From NCBI GenBank assembly GCA_019096195.1, contig JAGTXK010000031.1:1-64000 (forward strand): a stretch of 64,000 nt of DNA. The letters run 5' to 3'. The stretch's first letter is position 1. Every line of letters starts with the position of its first letter. This DNA is from Boletus sp. NGJ. Lineage: Eukaryota > Basidiomycota > Agaricomycetes > Boletales > Boletaceae. The translations under genes and the position numbers were made by a program. Below the pieces are notes generated by a model. It made no database searches, had not been told where the DNA came from, and saw only the letters and a list, made by a program, of their open reading frames with translations. Shown here in pieces: positions 10,799-21,665 of the stretch.

Positions 10799-11763
10799 AA
10801 ACCTGAAGAGACTTGTCCGATGGTCTCTCCATCAGAGTCTCCCTCTTCTTGTTCGACAACCCTGACTTTCTTGGCAGGAGAAGTCTTCACCTTCTTGATG
10901 GGAGAGGTGAAGGTGGTACATGCAGTGGTGATGTGACCCGGTTGGTGACAGCGGAAGCAAAGCTTTTGGTCGAAGCAATGTTTCCGTTCTTCAGGGGTCA
11001 ACTTGGGGATGGAGATGGCGTCGACGTCCATGGCATCAGGGTCTCGGGGTTTGGAGGAGATGGGCGAGGAGAAGGAGTGGTAGGTGTGTGTGAACGGTTT
11101 GTTACTCCTTTTGGCGATTTCGTCGGCTCTTTCCCATTGTGTTTGGAAATGGATGGCATGGGAGTACCACTCTTCGATGGTGGTGGGTACTGTGTCCATG
11201 GACATGATCCGTCGCATAAGCCCCGATGGGATCCCGGCGGAGTAGTACCTGATGAGGACATTTGGGTCAATGATCTTAGCAAGGGAAGCGTTGTTCTGGA
11301 ATTCCAATGTGTACTGTGTGAGGGGAGGGGAGTACGAGTTGTCTCGCTTCTCAACCATTCGCTTGGTGGAGAGCCAGGCAATGGCATTACCAGTAGTGTC
11401 TCGGTGTTTGAATGCCTTTTCAAAGGCGGTGATGAAGTCGGCGAATGACCCGAGCGTGATGGTGACACCGTTGATGGCGTTCTGTCGATAGGTGGTAGCC
11501 CAGATGAGGGCTGGTCCTTTGGTCATATAGAACAAGGCGAAGGTGATTTGTTTGGCATTGGTGTCATAGACTTTGGTGTTGACGTAGAGATAGAACTGAA
11601 CAGTGTTCAGCCAAGGTACTGAGGTGTCAAAGGAGCCATCATAGGCTTCAGGAGTATCAATACGGAGTTCGGTGGGTCGAGCTGTCAAAGACATGGGCGA
11701 CAGGGGAGGGGGTGGTGCAGAGAACAAGAGTACTGCTGTCAATGGTGTTGGAGACGGTGGCAT
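10795..11763 (-). CDS. D1 Gag
   Basis: 322 codons. The capsid-like domain begins near residue 45 (TPEAYDGSFDTSVPWLN) and contains WATTYRQNAI, FADFITAFEKAFKH and YSAGIPSGLMRRIM, typical of Ty3/Gypsy Gag (retrotransposon gag family). The nucleocapsid part carries a single CCHC zinc knuckle, CFRCHQPGHITTAC (about residues 270-283), followed by a basic KKVKTSPAKKVR run. It would form the particle in the cytoplasm. A diverged relative lies in D2 at 22540-23400. Confidence 0.9.
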   Translation of the reverse strand: MPPSPTPLTAVLLFSAPPPPLSPMSLTARPTELRIDTPEAYDGSFDTSVPWLNTVQFYLYVNTKVYDTNAKQITFALFYMTKGPALIWATTYRQNAINGVTITLGSFADFITAFEKAFKHRDTTGNAIAWLSTKRMVEKRDNSYSPPLTQYTLEFQNNASLAKIIDPNVLIRYYSAGIPSGLMRRIMSMDTVPTTIEEWYSHAIHFQTQWERADEIAKRSNKPFTHTYHSFSSPISSKPRDPDAMDVDAISIPKLTPEERKHCFDQKLCFRCHQPGHITTACTTFTSPIKKVKTSPAKKVRVVEQEEGDSDGETIGQVSSGF

Positions 11764-12027
11764 GGGGGTTCTTGGTAGATGTAGATGGTCTGAGAGTTGG
11801 TGTGATAAGTCAAGGGCTGCATCTTGTTGTTGTTGGGATGGGAAATCAAGGTCGAGGTCAGTGTCTGGTGATCCCTCTTCATGGTCAGAAGAGTTGTCAT
11901 TGGTGGGGGGTGTCTCGGCATGTGCATGAGGGTTCCACCACGTAGGGTTCAGGGTAGGGCGTTGGTGAGCGATGGTGGATGGAGGACTATAACAGCGATA
12001 GCCTCAGGATAGAGAATTTACACCTTT

Positions 12028-12612
12028 TGTTACGACTACCCCAGGTAAGGATTGGCGTTAACTTGGATGGTTGAGTAGCGACGAGCTACCGGGGTCATAG
12101 GAGGTAGCTTGATGAGCTATGAGACAGAGAATCCCTTGGTAGGGTCAAGGGTTCAACAACAGGGGGTCTTCCTCATCGTAGGGTCAAGGGTTCAACGACA
12201 AAGGGTCTTCCTTGTTGTAGTCGAGGGTTCACTCAGGGGAGTGAAGTCAAGACACAGAAGAAGTGTTCACTCGAAGTAGAACAATGACTTATAGAGGTCT
12301 AGAGGAACGATGATGGAAGTTCACCAAGTAGGTGTAAATTGCAGGATTGACTACAGAGGTAGGGTTTATATACATACTAAGAGTGGGAAAAGGATGAGTA
12401 AGCCACAGCACCGGAGAGATCCTATGGAGTGGGAAATAGAAGGGATCTTCCATATGAAGTCAGCATAGAAGTACAGGTTGTGCAAGGGGTGCAAGGGTGG
12501 GCCTTGACTACATGGAGTCCCACTGTGTAGCAAATGGTCCAAGGGAAGTTAGGAGGACAAGGTAAGAACAAGGATGACTAGCAAGGAGAAAGAAAAGGAG
12601 AGAATCGTAACA
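12028..12612 (-). repeat. 5' LTR of D1
   Basis: 585 bp, TGTTACGACTACCC...GAATCGTAACA, collinear with 5345-5929. It keeps more CpG sites than the partner, and most differences are CG-to-TG/CA type. Confidence 0.92.
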
Positions 12613-14300
12613 GGGGATATCTTCCCAGTTTTGAAATGTTCATTGATGAATTCCTTGCATGCCTGTTGTTCCAGTGGGTTTAAAGGATATGCCTTTGCTC
12701 CTTTCAGAAGAAACAAATCCTTTAACTTGATTGCATGATCATATAATCATGAGGGAGATAGTTTGGTGATAGTCTTCTCCATGAAGATGTCTTTGTATTC
12801 TTTGAACGTGTTATAGTCACAGAAGGGGGTACATCTTTTCCTCTCCCTTCACCCCCTGTAGGACTATGGGATGACTTGTTCTTCAACTTGGATCTGGGAT
12901 TCCTCCATGACACCAACTCAGGCATTGCCCCATCTAGAACTCCCTTTCTAGGAAGTTACCTATTTGGTTTGAACACTGCCTTCCTATTTCATTGATATAT
13001 GCATTTCACCTCTTCTGATCTGATCATAGACATTGCCTCCTTGGCTGTGCTCTCTCACATACAGCCTAGTATTCCAACCTACCATTTGACTGATGCCTTG
13101 ATCCATTATGGTAATCTTCTGTCTATGACTTATGATTACCATATATGTTATGAAGCCTGCCCTAGATGGGTAGGGCCTATATATAGGGACACTGGCTCTT
13201 CATGTAACTCTAACCTAGATCTACACAACTTCCCATATAATCTACCAGCTTCTCCAGCTCTCAGCTCCACTTCACCTCAGAAGCTCGCTTCCACTCTGGA
13301 GGTGATCGCCCTTGTGCTCGTGGTCGTCTTCCTCATCACTGCACACTTGTGTGGCCTTGTTGCCGTCTGAACCCGCTTCTAATGCTTTGGCAACTCCAAC
13401 GACCAACAGAGGTTGGTCTGTGCAAGCCTGGACTCCACCACCGGCACTAGGCCGTGTAAGCCCAGAACACTTAGTCACTGGCCTCCGCATTCCAGTCTGC
13501 CCTTCCTTCTTGGAGGATTGCACCACTGTGGTAAATCCAAGACTTCACCATTGGTCATAGAGGCAACCAGGACACTCTACGTAAAGCTAGCAGCTAGTTC
13601 CCAGTCAGAGGAATCATTGGGCCTCTGGAGGTATTTTCCCCTCAAGTCCTGCTAGTCCAATAATCAAACAGGGTTGATTATTTGGGAACATGTCACATTG
13701 TTACCCAGCATAACAGAATGCATCTGGTAATGTGGTTTTTGCCTTTGGCACCAGTTGGGTGATCTCAGTAGATAGAGTTGTTCTTTTGATAACAAACTCT
13801 GGTATATCCCCATGTGCATTGAAGAATTTGGCCCATTGTAGGGGTGTCCAACAACAGAAGGTTTCATAGAGTCCATCCTACACATACTCCTCTTCATCAT
13901 ATTTCAGATATCGAGAGATCACTATTCTAGGCTTCCTGGTGGATCTCCTTGGGTCCATTGGTAGGAAGACAGCACTATGGTTACCTGTTCTTCTGTCCAG
14001 TTGATTTCAGGGTTCACTGCCCTGAGCCATGGAAGTCCTAAGATGACTTTGTCCTTGCTGCGGTTGAGAACATAGAGATCCTGCCATTCTCATATTCCTC
14101 CATAGTTCAACACAATGTTGGTCTTCTCTTTGATGGTATCTGATTGGTTTTGGGTCCCATTGACATTCCAAGCTTGGACTGGGGTGTCCAGCTTCTGTGT
14201 GGGCAATCTCATCTTCTTGACCGCTTGTCAAGAAATGAAACATCTGGTTACTCCACTGTTGATTAAAGTGTTTGTCCCAGTGATTTTGCCATCCCATTTT
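12613..14300 (-). pseudogene. Element B protease and first part of RT (interrupted)
   Basis: Sense order runs downwards. About 14010-14290 holds a protease remnant with an INSGVTRCFIS active-site-like segment and VILGLPWLRAVNPEINW. About 13716-13900 holds the linker, WCQRQKPHYQMHSV. 12613-12808 holds LYDHAIKLKDLFLLKGAKAYP and EFINEHFKTGKISP, the start of Gypsy RT. The coding run stops at the border of D1, and the rest of RT is not found on the other side. A solo B2 LTR sits in the middle. Fossil with many breaks. Confidence 0.75.
12809..13715 (+). mobile_element. Solo LTR, subfamily B2, in element B pol
   Basis: 907 bp, TGTTATAGTCACAG...CAGCATAACA, flanked by GAACG (12804-12808) and GAATG (13716-13720), one mismatch. 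A TATA-like CTATATATAGG (near 13177) gives plus sense. Its start encodes a diverged form of the GLWDDLF peptide seen in other B2 LTRs. A B-type LTR sitting inside a B element shows continued activity of the group after element B landed. Confidence 0.88.
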
Positions 14301-14387
14301 CAGATCGAGAGAGGAATGTGAATAGAATTACTTCTCGATCCAGACATAAATACAGGGGCAATTGTATAGGAGGAGAGTAACATTGGT

Positions 14388-15820
14388 TCACCTCCTCCAT
14401 CTAAAAAGACACTTTAACAGGAGAAATGGTGGAGATTTGCATAGTGGGTTCAAGGGCAAGAGCATTGACATTCTCTTCCCATTCCATTGCAGCATCTTCC
14501 TCTGCTCGTTCCAGACTGAGGCCTTGCTTGTCAAGCCCCATGTCAAAGGCTGTTTTGAGCATCCTGAGAACTTTGTCTCATTCATTGTTCTTGGAGATCT
14601 CTACCAGATATTTGTGGAGGGGGTCTCATGGTGTTTCTCTGGTAGTGACGACCTGGGCATGCATTTCTTGAGGTTTCCTATAGCCCTCTCTTCTCATTGG
14701 TCTGTATCTGAAATGGTTCTTGATACTGCACCCAACGTTATTGCAGATGAAGCATCTCTGCTCTTTGATTTGTTTGGTGTGTTCAATAGGAGATAGGGTG
14801 ATTCAGTCCATGTCCATAGCATTGGGGTTGTGGTGGTTTCCTCTTCCTCCTCTTCTAAAGGATGCAAAGGGTTCTTTCTGTATCCCTTCAATCCATTGCC
14901 ATGTCCTGTGGATATTTGTAGCTACTTTGTAAACCTTTTCCATTTTCTGGGTTTTTTGGAAGGTTTCACTGTTGACTAGTCACTGGGTGATGTTTGGGTC
15001 AACCCTCCTGAGGAAGAATTCCAAGATGAAGCAGAACTCTTGTAATTTGAAGCAGACCACTAGTAGGGAGAACTGGAAGATGAACTTGTCAAATCCCTTT
15101 GGATCCCTTTTGTCTTGTCGAAGAGATTTGAGTTCTGCCATGGCTAGATTGCTTGTGTTGTGGAGGGTGAAGGTGAGGGCGAAGGCTTTTTTTATTTCAA
15201 GGTAGGATTTGTCTGCATCTGGCATAGTATCGTTGAGTAGCCTGGTTAACCAGGCTTCTGCAAATGCTTTTTCTCTTCCTTTGAACATCCAGTTCAGCAG
15301 GATGAGGCTTTTGACTTCCTCTAAGAATTTATCTGGGCCTTCAAGATGGAACTACCCTTCCATTGCCATGAGTCATCTCTTGGCATTGTTGGTCTCGCCA
15401 GAGAACTCCTCTGGCAGTACAACTTTGATTTCAACCATATCTTCATCATCTGAGTCTTCATCTGGTTGGGAATTTCCTGGAGGATTGGGATCTGGACTAG
15501 ATCTTCCACTTCAATTGAAGCTGAGTGGATCTGGAGAGTCTACTCTGATGGGAACTGATTGGAATGTGGGCAGTGGGATAGGATCTGCTGATGAGGTCGT
15601 GGTTTGAGAGCAGAGACCATCTGGAAAATCTGGTTGTCTGGGCAGATCTGGAATGTGCAGGAAGGAGGGTCATTGTAATGAGATGATGACCCTGGGATCC
15701 TTCTTGTTGAAGACATTTCAGAGGTAGGAGTAGAAGCCCGTGTTGATATGGCTTCTTCTTCTTGATCTTCCCTCTGTAGGAGCTGGAAGAGATTGATTCT
15801 GCACAGTGTATAGAGCAAGG
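14388..15820 (-). pseudogene. Element B Gag remnant
   Basis: Minus-strand readings show the Gypsy Gag core at 14980-15288 (KAFAEAWLTRLLNDTMPDAD, then LKSLRQDKRDPKGFDKFIFQF) and, nearer 14750-14830, a knuckle-like CFICNNVGCSIKNHF. Upstream residues to about 15820 are Ser/Pro-rich. It belongs to the same lineage as D-family Gag but is distinct from it. Fossil with several breaks. Confidence 0.7.
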
Positions 15821-15907
15821 GTCTATCTCCTGATAGGCGGTTCTATTCCTCTGAATAGGTGGGAGTGTTGGACTAGATAGTCGCAACAATTTATAACCTT
15901 GATTTTT

Positions 15908-17319
15908 TGTTACACCTATGTAACTTGGTGACATGTTCCCGAGAAATCAACCTCCTAGTTGATTACCAGACTAGCTGGACTTGAGCAAATGGCTCCCTAG
16001 GCCTAAGTTCCCTAGGTATGGGGACCAACAACTAGCTTTATGTAGAGCCTCTCTTGGGGTTGGAGCCTTCTCTACAACCAATGGCAAAGTCTTGGGCTTA
16101 AATGATAGTGTCAATGGCGGAGTCTTGGGCTTTGATGATAATGTTATGAACCTGATGGAACAAAACCACAAGGCTCGGATACTGTTTGCAGGCTATACAA
16201 GTCCTGGCTCAATGGATGAGGTAGGAAGTCTTAGTCCATACTATCCCAACCCTACAATGACCAGAGTGGTCAAGGCAATGAGCTGGAGGAGGAGAATACA
16301 AGTAGATTAGACTGGGGATTCCAGTCGTTAAAGTACTACTTTATATATGTACAGGATTGATGCATGGACCAAGCAGTGCATGTGATAAATTACTATGTAT
16401 GGTAAGATGGAGATTAAATGGGCTATGTGAGAAGAGCGGAAATTAAAAGGTCATGGATCACATGAGGTATGATGTTATCTAACATCATAGGTTCTAGACC
16501 ATATCATGTGATTGTTCCCATGGTCACATGCACAGTCACGTGACTTGATAAGAAAAGAGTTGATGAAATGAAAAAGTAAGTGTTAATGTGAAAAGTTTTG
16601 AAAATATTTAATATCATAACAGATAATGCCAATGATGGAGTCTTGGGCTTTAGTGATAGTGGCACAGTCCTATCAGTGCAGAACCCTCTCTGTGTTGGTG
16701 TCGCCACTGGTTAAGCACACAAGGGGGTAGTGAGGATACTGCACAAGTGCAAAGTGATTACAAGGAGTATCACAAGCACAAGTGTGATCACTTCCAGAGT
16801 GGGTGCAGATGTCTGAAGTGATGTGGAATGTGAGTTGGGTAGATTACACGGGATGTGGTGTAGATCAAGATTGGGAGATATAGGGGAATCAGCTAACTAT
16901 ATATAGGGCTTTCCCCCTTTAGGGCAGGCATAAGTGGAGTTATTATAAATAGGAAAGAGAATCAAATCAGAAATGAGGCTGGAAGTGATGGGATATAGGC
17001 TATGTACAAGAGAGCATTGCCAAGGAGGCAGTGTTTGATATGAAGCATGGGTTTAAGAGTAAAATGGGAAATGAAAGAGACACAGGATGGAGAGGATAGC
17101 CATCAGAGAGATCTGGGATCTCACAGATGGCTGTTCACCACCTTAGAAGGCAGTGTCATTGAGGGAAGTACTGAGTGCCAGGTGTTCTCCCATAAGAAAG
17201 CTTTTCCATGTTGTCTCCAAGGAGTTGAATGAGAGGTCTCCCCACAAGTCATTGATGACTAGGAATGGAGGGAGTACGAAAGGGAGGGAAAAGGTGTACC
17301 CCCTTCATTATCAATAACA
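15908..17319 (-). repeat. 5' LTR of element B (with nested C LTR)
   Basis: TGTTACACCTATG...CAATAACA. Without the nested insertion (16142-16626) it is about 927 bp. It differs from the 3' LTR in carrying an extra copy of a ~30-bp GCGGAGTCTTGGGCTTTGATGATA unit around the insertion site. The right flank is GTAAT. Confidence 0.88.
16142..16621 (-). mobile_element. Solo LTR, family C (copy C2), inside B 5' LTR
   Basis: 480 bp, reverse complement of family C (TGTTATGAACC...TATCATAACA on the plus strand), with perfect flanks GATAA (16137-16141, 16622-16626). It is moderately diverged from the LTRs of element C and inserted after element B was in place. Confidence 0.93.
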
Positions 17320-17538
17320 GTAATTGTGTGGGAAGCAAACACCACATGGGCCATGTAGTTGATGGACTGTTTCTGCATTCATACCTATAACCCATTTTTC
17401 ATGCCACACCATCATGTCAACTTTTAACCCAATGACAGATGTGTAGCCTCTTCAAATTGTATGCCATGAAAAGTACTACTATCCAAAGGGGACACATATC
17501 TTTTATGTACATGTTTTCACCTGAGATGTTGACTTACC
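17320..17538. other. Unassigned stretch upstream of BTB pseudogene
   Basis: It starts with the GTAAT duplication of element B. Just before 17539 a reading frame TYHDKYLFWPD resembles the N-terminus of basidiomycete BTB proteins in another phase, so the BTB gene probably began here. Nothing else was seen. Confidence 0.35.
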
Positions 17539-18501
17539 ATGACAAGTATTTATTTTGGCCAGATTGAACAAATATTGTATAAACTGCATGACAATATACT
17601 CTCATCCCACTCAGACCTCTTTAAAGATATGTTTGCAACCTGTGATCCATCCACTCATTCTGCTGTCAATGTCAGCCCAAAGAGCCCTAAAAAGAAGGAC
17701 AAAGTGATGTATATCCCATTGTCTTGGAAGGCAAACATTCAGAAGTATTTGACTTATTTCTCAACCACATTTATGCCCAGTAAGTAGCTTGACTTAGTTT
17801 AAACACAAAGTCTGAACAACTGTTGGTAATTCTGTAGTACACACACACGCATGTCACCCTATGCCCATCCAGAACTTCAAAGTTTCCTGCAGTTTACAAA
17901 CAAGTACCACTCCCAGCTACTGTGGGAGTTTCTTGTGGATTCAATCTGGGTAGCACAATATGACTATCACATAGCTGAGCTTATCCAGTTAGACTATGCA
18001 TACAAACTTGAGTGAACATTCACATGGGGTTTCAGAAAGCTTCTTACAACACTGCTCACTGAGATCCATGGCAACCATAGGTCAATGATGGACAATAACA
18101 TCTTTGTCTCATTGGTCTATGCCAAGGCCATTCTTGATCAGAACCACCAACTCATCACTGTGTAGGAGCCAGCTATAACATCTCATGTAGAGGGTTTCCA
18201 AAGTCTGAGAGAGTGTGCAAATAATTGGCATATAGCCTGGTGGAATGATATGAGCCACCTCTTACTCAATGGCAGAAATCCACAGCACTACCATGATGCT
18301 CTCAAGCACTTCAAAGAGATGAAATTTGGACACCTGAGTGATGGTTGCCAAGCATGCATGCTTCAAATCATTGATTGTGGTGCTGGTGGTGCTGGATTCA
18401 AGTATGCCAAAATGTTTATTGTAGATGTCTGCCAAGGCCTTGTAAACAACATGCACATTCATGATGATATAGATAGTTGCACATGTGTAGGCAGTCAATA
18501 G
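17539..18501 (+). pseudogene. Decayed BTB/POZ-domain protein gene
   Basis: The plus strand matches the large basidiomycete BTB family. The BTB core is ILYKLHDNILSSHSDLFKDMF near the start, then after a likely 58-bp intron (GTAAGT at 17780 to TAG at 17837) HPELQSFLQFTNKYHSQLL, followed by the usual C-terminal region with WHIAWWNDMSHLLLNGRNPQ and HFKEMKFGHLSDGC. Such proteins are thought to act in protein-protein contacts, perhaps as ubiquitin-ligase adaptors. It is broken by at least TGA at 18013-18015 and TAG at 18163-18165, both explicable by C-to-T changes (CGA, CAG). The retained intron argues against a retrocopy. The true start is not certain. Confidence 0.8.
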
Positions 18502-19194
18502 TGTTATATATTATGCTTTTTCCCCCCTTGTGCTTCTTCAAGTTCACAATTATTAGCACAAACTAAAAAATCATACCCTTGAAAACACCCAGCTGTATTA
18601 CTTTGGATGTTCCTTCATATGCATCTTTCAATCCCAACAATGCTTCTGACAATCATAATGACTTTGCCAATTAGATGCCTACTCTCTTCTTGGCATTCAA
18701 ACATTCACCAACAAACTTTTCCCACTGACAGAGGATATGTCTCACTTTGTTCCCTCAGTACTGTGCTAAATTTTATCTTTCTTGTCATCTTGTGAAGCTC
18801 TCTTCTCATCCCTTACTCCATTTTCATCATGATAGTATATGCTTCACATAGGACTGAGTCTGCCCTTCTGTCATGTTTGCCACACTTCTTCTCTAGCAAC
18901 TCAAGCATGATTTCCAACCACTTGCTGGGAATCTGGGGAATCTTGAGTCCAAGTCACCACCTAACAGAACAAACTTCTCCCAATGACAGAGAGTACATTT
19001 CATTTCTTTCCCTCAGTATTGTACTGAAATTTCTTTACAGATGCCTTCTGTCACATTTGCTGCTTCTCTTGCTCCAGCAACTCCAGTATAATTTCCAACC
19101 ACTTAGGGATCTAGGAATTGTTGGATCTCTGCCAAATAGGCAGTCCATAGGGATGAGCCTGAAATAGTGGTTCAAGGGCATCACAGACCTTACC
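18502..19194 (+). repeat. Imperfect direct duplication, otherwise unassigned
   Basis: Two word sets occur twice in order: a segment with ACAAACTTYTCCCAMTGACAGAG and TCCCTCAGTAYTGTRCTRAA at about 18708-18778 and 18967-19035, and a segment with CTTCTGTCAYRTTTGC and ATTTCCAACCACTT at about 18863-18930 and 19045-19110. The spacing is unequal (about 255 and 185 bp), so this is a decayed tandem duplication with later indels. No protein family was recognised. Confidence 0.55.
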
Positions 19195-19560
19195 AGCCTC
19201 TGTGACCACTTTATGTTAGACACCATCCACATCAGCATTGGCACCTCCCCCTCATGCTATCAACCCTCACAAATATATTGCTTCAAATGCTAACTCAATT
19301 CTCCAAAAATGCACTGCAGAGTTGACACAGACCAAAGGCACCACCCTGCCTCACATCTTTCAGCTTGCCAATAATGTTCACTACCACATGAGGTGCATTA
19401 AGGTCAGTGCAATTGATTAGTTAGATCATCTGACTTTCACTGTCAACCACTTCAATGGTCCCATGACATATTCCACCGAAGGCTTCCTCAACCACAAATT
19501 TGATTCTCTCATATACAATACTGCTCTTATGCATCATTTAATCTTCCATGCTCAGATACC
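19195..19560 (+). pseudogene. Myosin-motor fragment, probably of a class V/VII chitin synthase
   Basis: The plus strand reads INPHKYIASNANSILQKCTA and LPHIFQLANNVHYHMRCIK (start of the myosin-like motor of fungal chitin synthases, near HPKY/LANNAYYHMRR), then after a stop FTVNHFNGPMTYSTEGFL, a motif from the end of the same motor (usual form FTVNHFNGPVTYSSEGFLERN). The middle of the motor and the catalytic chitin synthase part are missing. An ordinary fungal myosin is the main alternative. This is a decayed remnant with stops, in the same orientation as the neighbouring BTB and kinesin remnants. Confidence 0.6.
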
Positions 19561-20225
19561 TTCTTTAATTTGAGTTACAGACTCAGATCATGTTTTTCAT
19601 GGTGCATACTCTGTGTTTATCTTTAAACTCACACTTCATATTGTTTTTCTATAGTTGTATTGCATGTTTGAATGTCCAGCGACTCCAGCCAAGTAAGTAG
19701 TATTGTGATGCAGAAATAACTTGCTGAGCTTATGCTGCCCTTCAGTCTGGTCTTGAAGGTATTTCATCCATCAAGGTAGGGCATACTTGGGCTACTTTAG
19801 TAGACTCACTTTGACTGAGTGCCCCACGCATCTTGGCCAATTTCCCAGGGTTGATCAAACACAATTCACCTTGCACCAAAACACACTATGAACAAACTTT
19901 GACAGTAACAATGACAATGACGAGAAGGTCACCCCCAATAATACCCACCACCAACACCAATTCGGAGACAAGAGTGAGAACAAAGAGTAGTCATCATCAC
20001 AATGCCAACACCATGTCCACAGAAAACACCCTCCACATCCAAGGTAATCTACCTTACCCTGTTCACACTCAAATAATCCCTCTCTGTTCTTTCTTGTAGT
20101 GATCTCACCACCCTATCCATCCTCAACACTGTGAAAAAATACAAGGTGGTCCTCTCATCATAAAAGATGAGTCATGCCCCACAACATCTTTTATGCCAAG
20201 AGGTGCAAGTCCCATGTGCTGAGGA
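19561..20225. other. Unassigned stretch between motor fragment and kinesin remnant
   Basis: No gene recognised. 19900-20040 is rich in Thr/Asn/Asp codons (NDNDNDEKVT in one plus frame), which may be a decayed linker of the chitin-synthase-like gene. There are intron-like GTAATC...TTGTAG signals near 20042-20099. Confidence 0.3.
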
Positions 20226-21460
20226 TTGTTCATGGGATCTGGCAACATATCCATGAATGTGAGTAGGGTCGACCTGGAAGAGATGCTCATTGACTTTCAA
20301 ATGCTCAAGCTGGAAGATTTGTCAGGGAAGATTGATGAAGGTCAGCTATCCAGTTCTGAATATGGTAAAAATGACAAGATTCTTATTTCTATTTGGTGCG
20401 TTTCTGTTGGTGTTGTGTCCATGGTAAATGGATGCTTAGTCTTTTTTCGTTCTTTCTAGGATCTGTCCAACAGGCATGTAGGATGCTTGGGACATTGCTG
20501 TTCCAAATGCTATTAAACTTTTACCACAATATGCTAAAATGATGCTTACCACTCCCCTAGAATTACACTTTGATGAGATTCTCACAAGGTCTGAAAACAA
20601 ACCAGTATATAATGCCATTGCAAGAAGCCATGTGTGTACTGCAATAGAAGGCTACAATGCTGTCATATTCATATATAGCCAGACTGCAAGCAGGAAGACC
20701 TTTACACTTGTAAGCACTTTCTAAAAAGTCTCTTTCTTGAATACTTAGTGTGTGATGGTCTGGAAGTGATGACCAACCAGATATCATCCCCTAATCTATG
20801 AAAGATGTCTTTTCTCACATAAGGAGAACACTGACATGTGAGTATCTCCTTCATTGCTCCTATCTTGAGATTCACAATAAAATCATTTATGACCTGCTTT
20901 TTCCACCTTTGGTATCAGCAATGCAACCTGTGCAAATTATTGGACAGGGTGTCCTAGCTCCACTTTAAGAAGAGGTCATCACAAGTCTGAAGGTATGAGG
21001 CCACCAACACCAGGAAGGACAAGATTGCAGATGATTAGGGGAAGGAGTGTGCAAATGTCTGTATTGGTGAAGTCATATCTTCTTTGGATATGGATTTGAA
21101 CTAAGAAAATCTGATCCTCAGAGTTTGATCAACATTGCAGAATCTGAAAAGGCAACATCAACAAAGAGAGAATGTAGGAAGAAAAATATATCAATACCGG
21201 GTATATTTCCAACATGCTTTTGCCATTTGTTTGTTGCTGAAATTTTGTCAGTCTTCTTACTCTCAGAAGCATCATTGATATATTGGCAGAGAATGCCACC
21301 AAGAATAAAAGATATGACAGTCTTCTGAAATCCAGATAGAAAATACATCCTTACTGTCACCAGCAACCCTTATCATAACTCCAAGCTCATGTGTCTCCTT
21401 CAACCTTCACTTGCTGGGGATACTCATATCAGTGCTCAATGTGTGGATACAGCAAAAGAC
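20226..21460 (+). pseudogene. Decayed kinesin motor gene (Kip2/CENP-E-like)
   Basis: The plus strand gives kinesin motor pieces in order: KILISIW (start of beta-1), a likely 64-bp intron (GTGCGT at 20396 to TAG at 20459), then IKLLPQYAKMMLTTPLELHFDEILTRSENKPVYNAIARSH, the P-loop area IYSQTASRKTFT, a donor GTAAGC at 20710, and farther on LINIAESEKATSTKRE (switch II/loop 11; usual DLAGSEKATS) and YHNSKLMCLLQPSLAGD (alpha-5). P-loop and switch II residues needed for ATP use are changed (GKT to RKT, DLAG to NIAE), and there are many stops. Kinesins walk on microtubules; this copy cannot. Introns are retained, so it is a decayed DNA duplicate or relic. Confidence 0.78.
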
Positions 21461-21665
21461 AAAGCTCATTTTGATGAGTCAGACTGTGGATAAGACCAAA
21501 GGGGATGGATCTTGTCCAGTGAGTCCATCCGAGGTCAATTTTGATATATTGCCTTACCACTAGGTCAGTATCAATTTGCACATATCTTGTACAGTTTAAT
21601 AACATAGCATGCAGCTCCAACAAGAGCTCCTTGCTGCTTGGTGTCAGTTAGAGTCTCAGAATAAC
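21461..21665. other. Unassigned stretch
   Basis: It may hold the last decayed codons of the kinesin motor (AHFDESDCG reads like a switch toward the neck), but nothing can be supported. Confidence 0.3.

Larger units (their letters stand above)
5345..12612 (-). mobile_element. Ty3/Gypsy LTR element D1, nested in element B
   Basis: A 7.3-kb Gypsy fossil with two 585-bp LTRs (5345-5929, 12028-12612) and, in sense order from 12027 downwards, gag, protease, reverse transcriptase, RNase H, integrase and an extra zinc-knuckle ORF. LTR identity is roughly 93% by eye (about 40 differences, mostly transitions). The flanks AGTAA (5340-5344) and GGGGA (12613-12617) do not match, and they come from different parts of element B (the extra ORF and RT). 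It has a few breaks but long open stretches remain. GC and CpG content are higher than in the surrounding old DNA. Confidence 0.92.
3237..17319 (-). mobile_element. Ty3/Gypsy LTR element, family B, old and nested
   Basis: A full-length but broken Gypsy fossil. The 5' LTR is at 15908-17319 (with a nested LTR) and the 3' LTR at 3237-4098. The flanks are GTGAT (3232-3236) and GTAAT (17320-17324), a 5-bp target duplication with one mismatch. In sense order it holds gag remnants (about 14690-15820), a protease remnant (about 14010-14300), the gag-pol linker and first part of reverse transcriptase (12613-12808 and 13716-13900), then, beyond nested element D1, an extra ORF (3921-5344). Most of RT, all of RNase H and integrase are absent. 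Many breaks. Nested inside are D1 (5345-12612), a solo B2 LTR (12809-13715) and a solo C LTR (16142-16621). Confidence 0.85.

Noticed and set aside
10813-11448. 211-codon plus-strand ORF
   Set aside because: It is the shadow of D1 Gag on the other strand; the Gag motifs are clear on minus.
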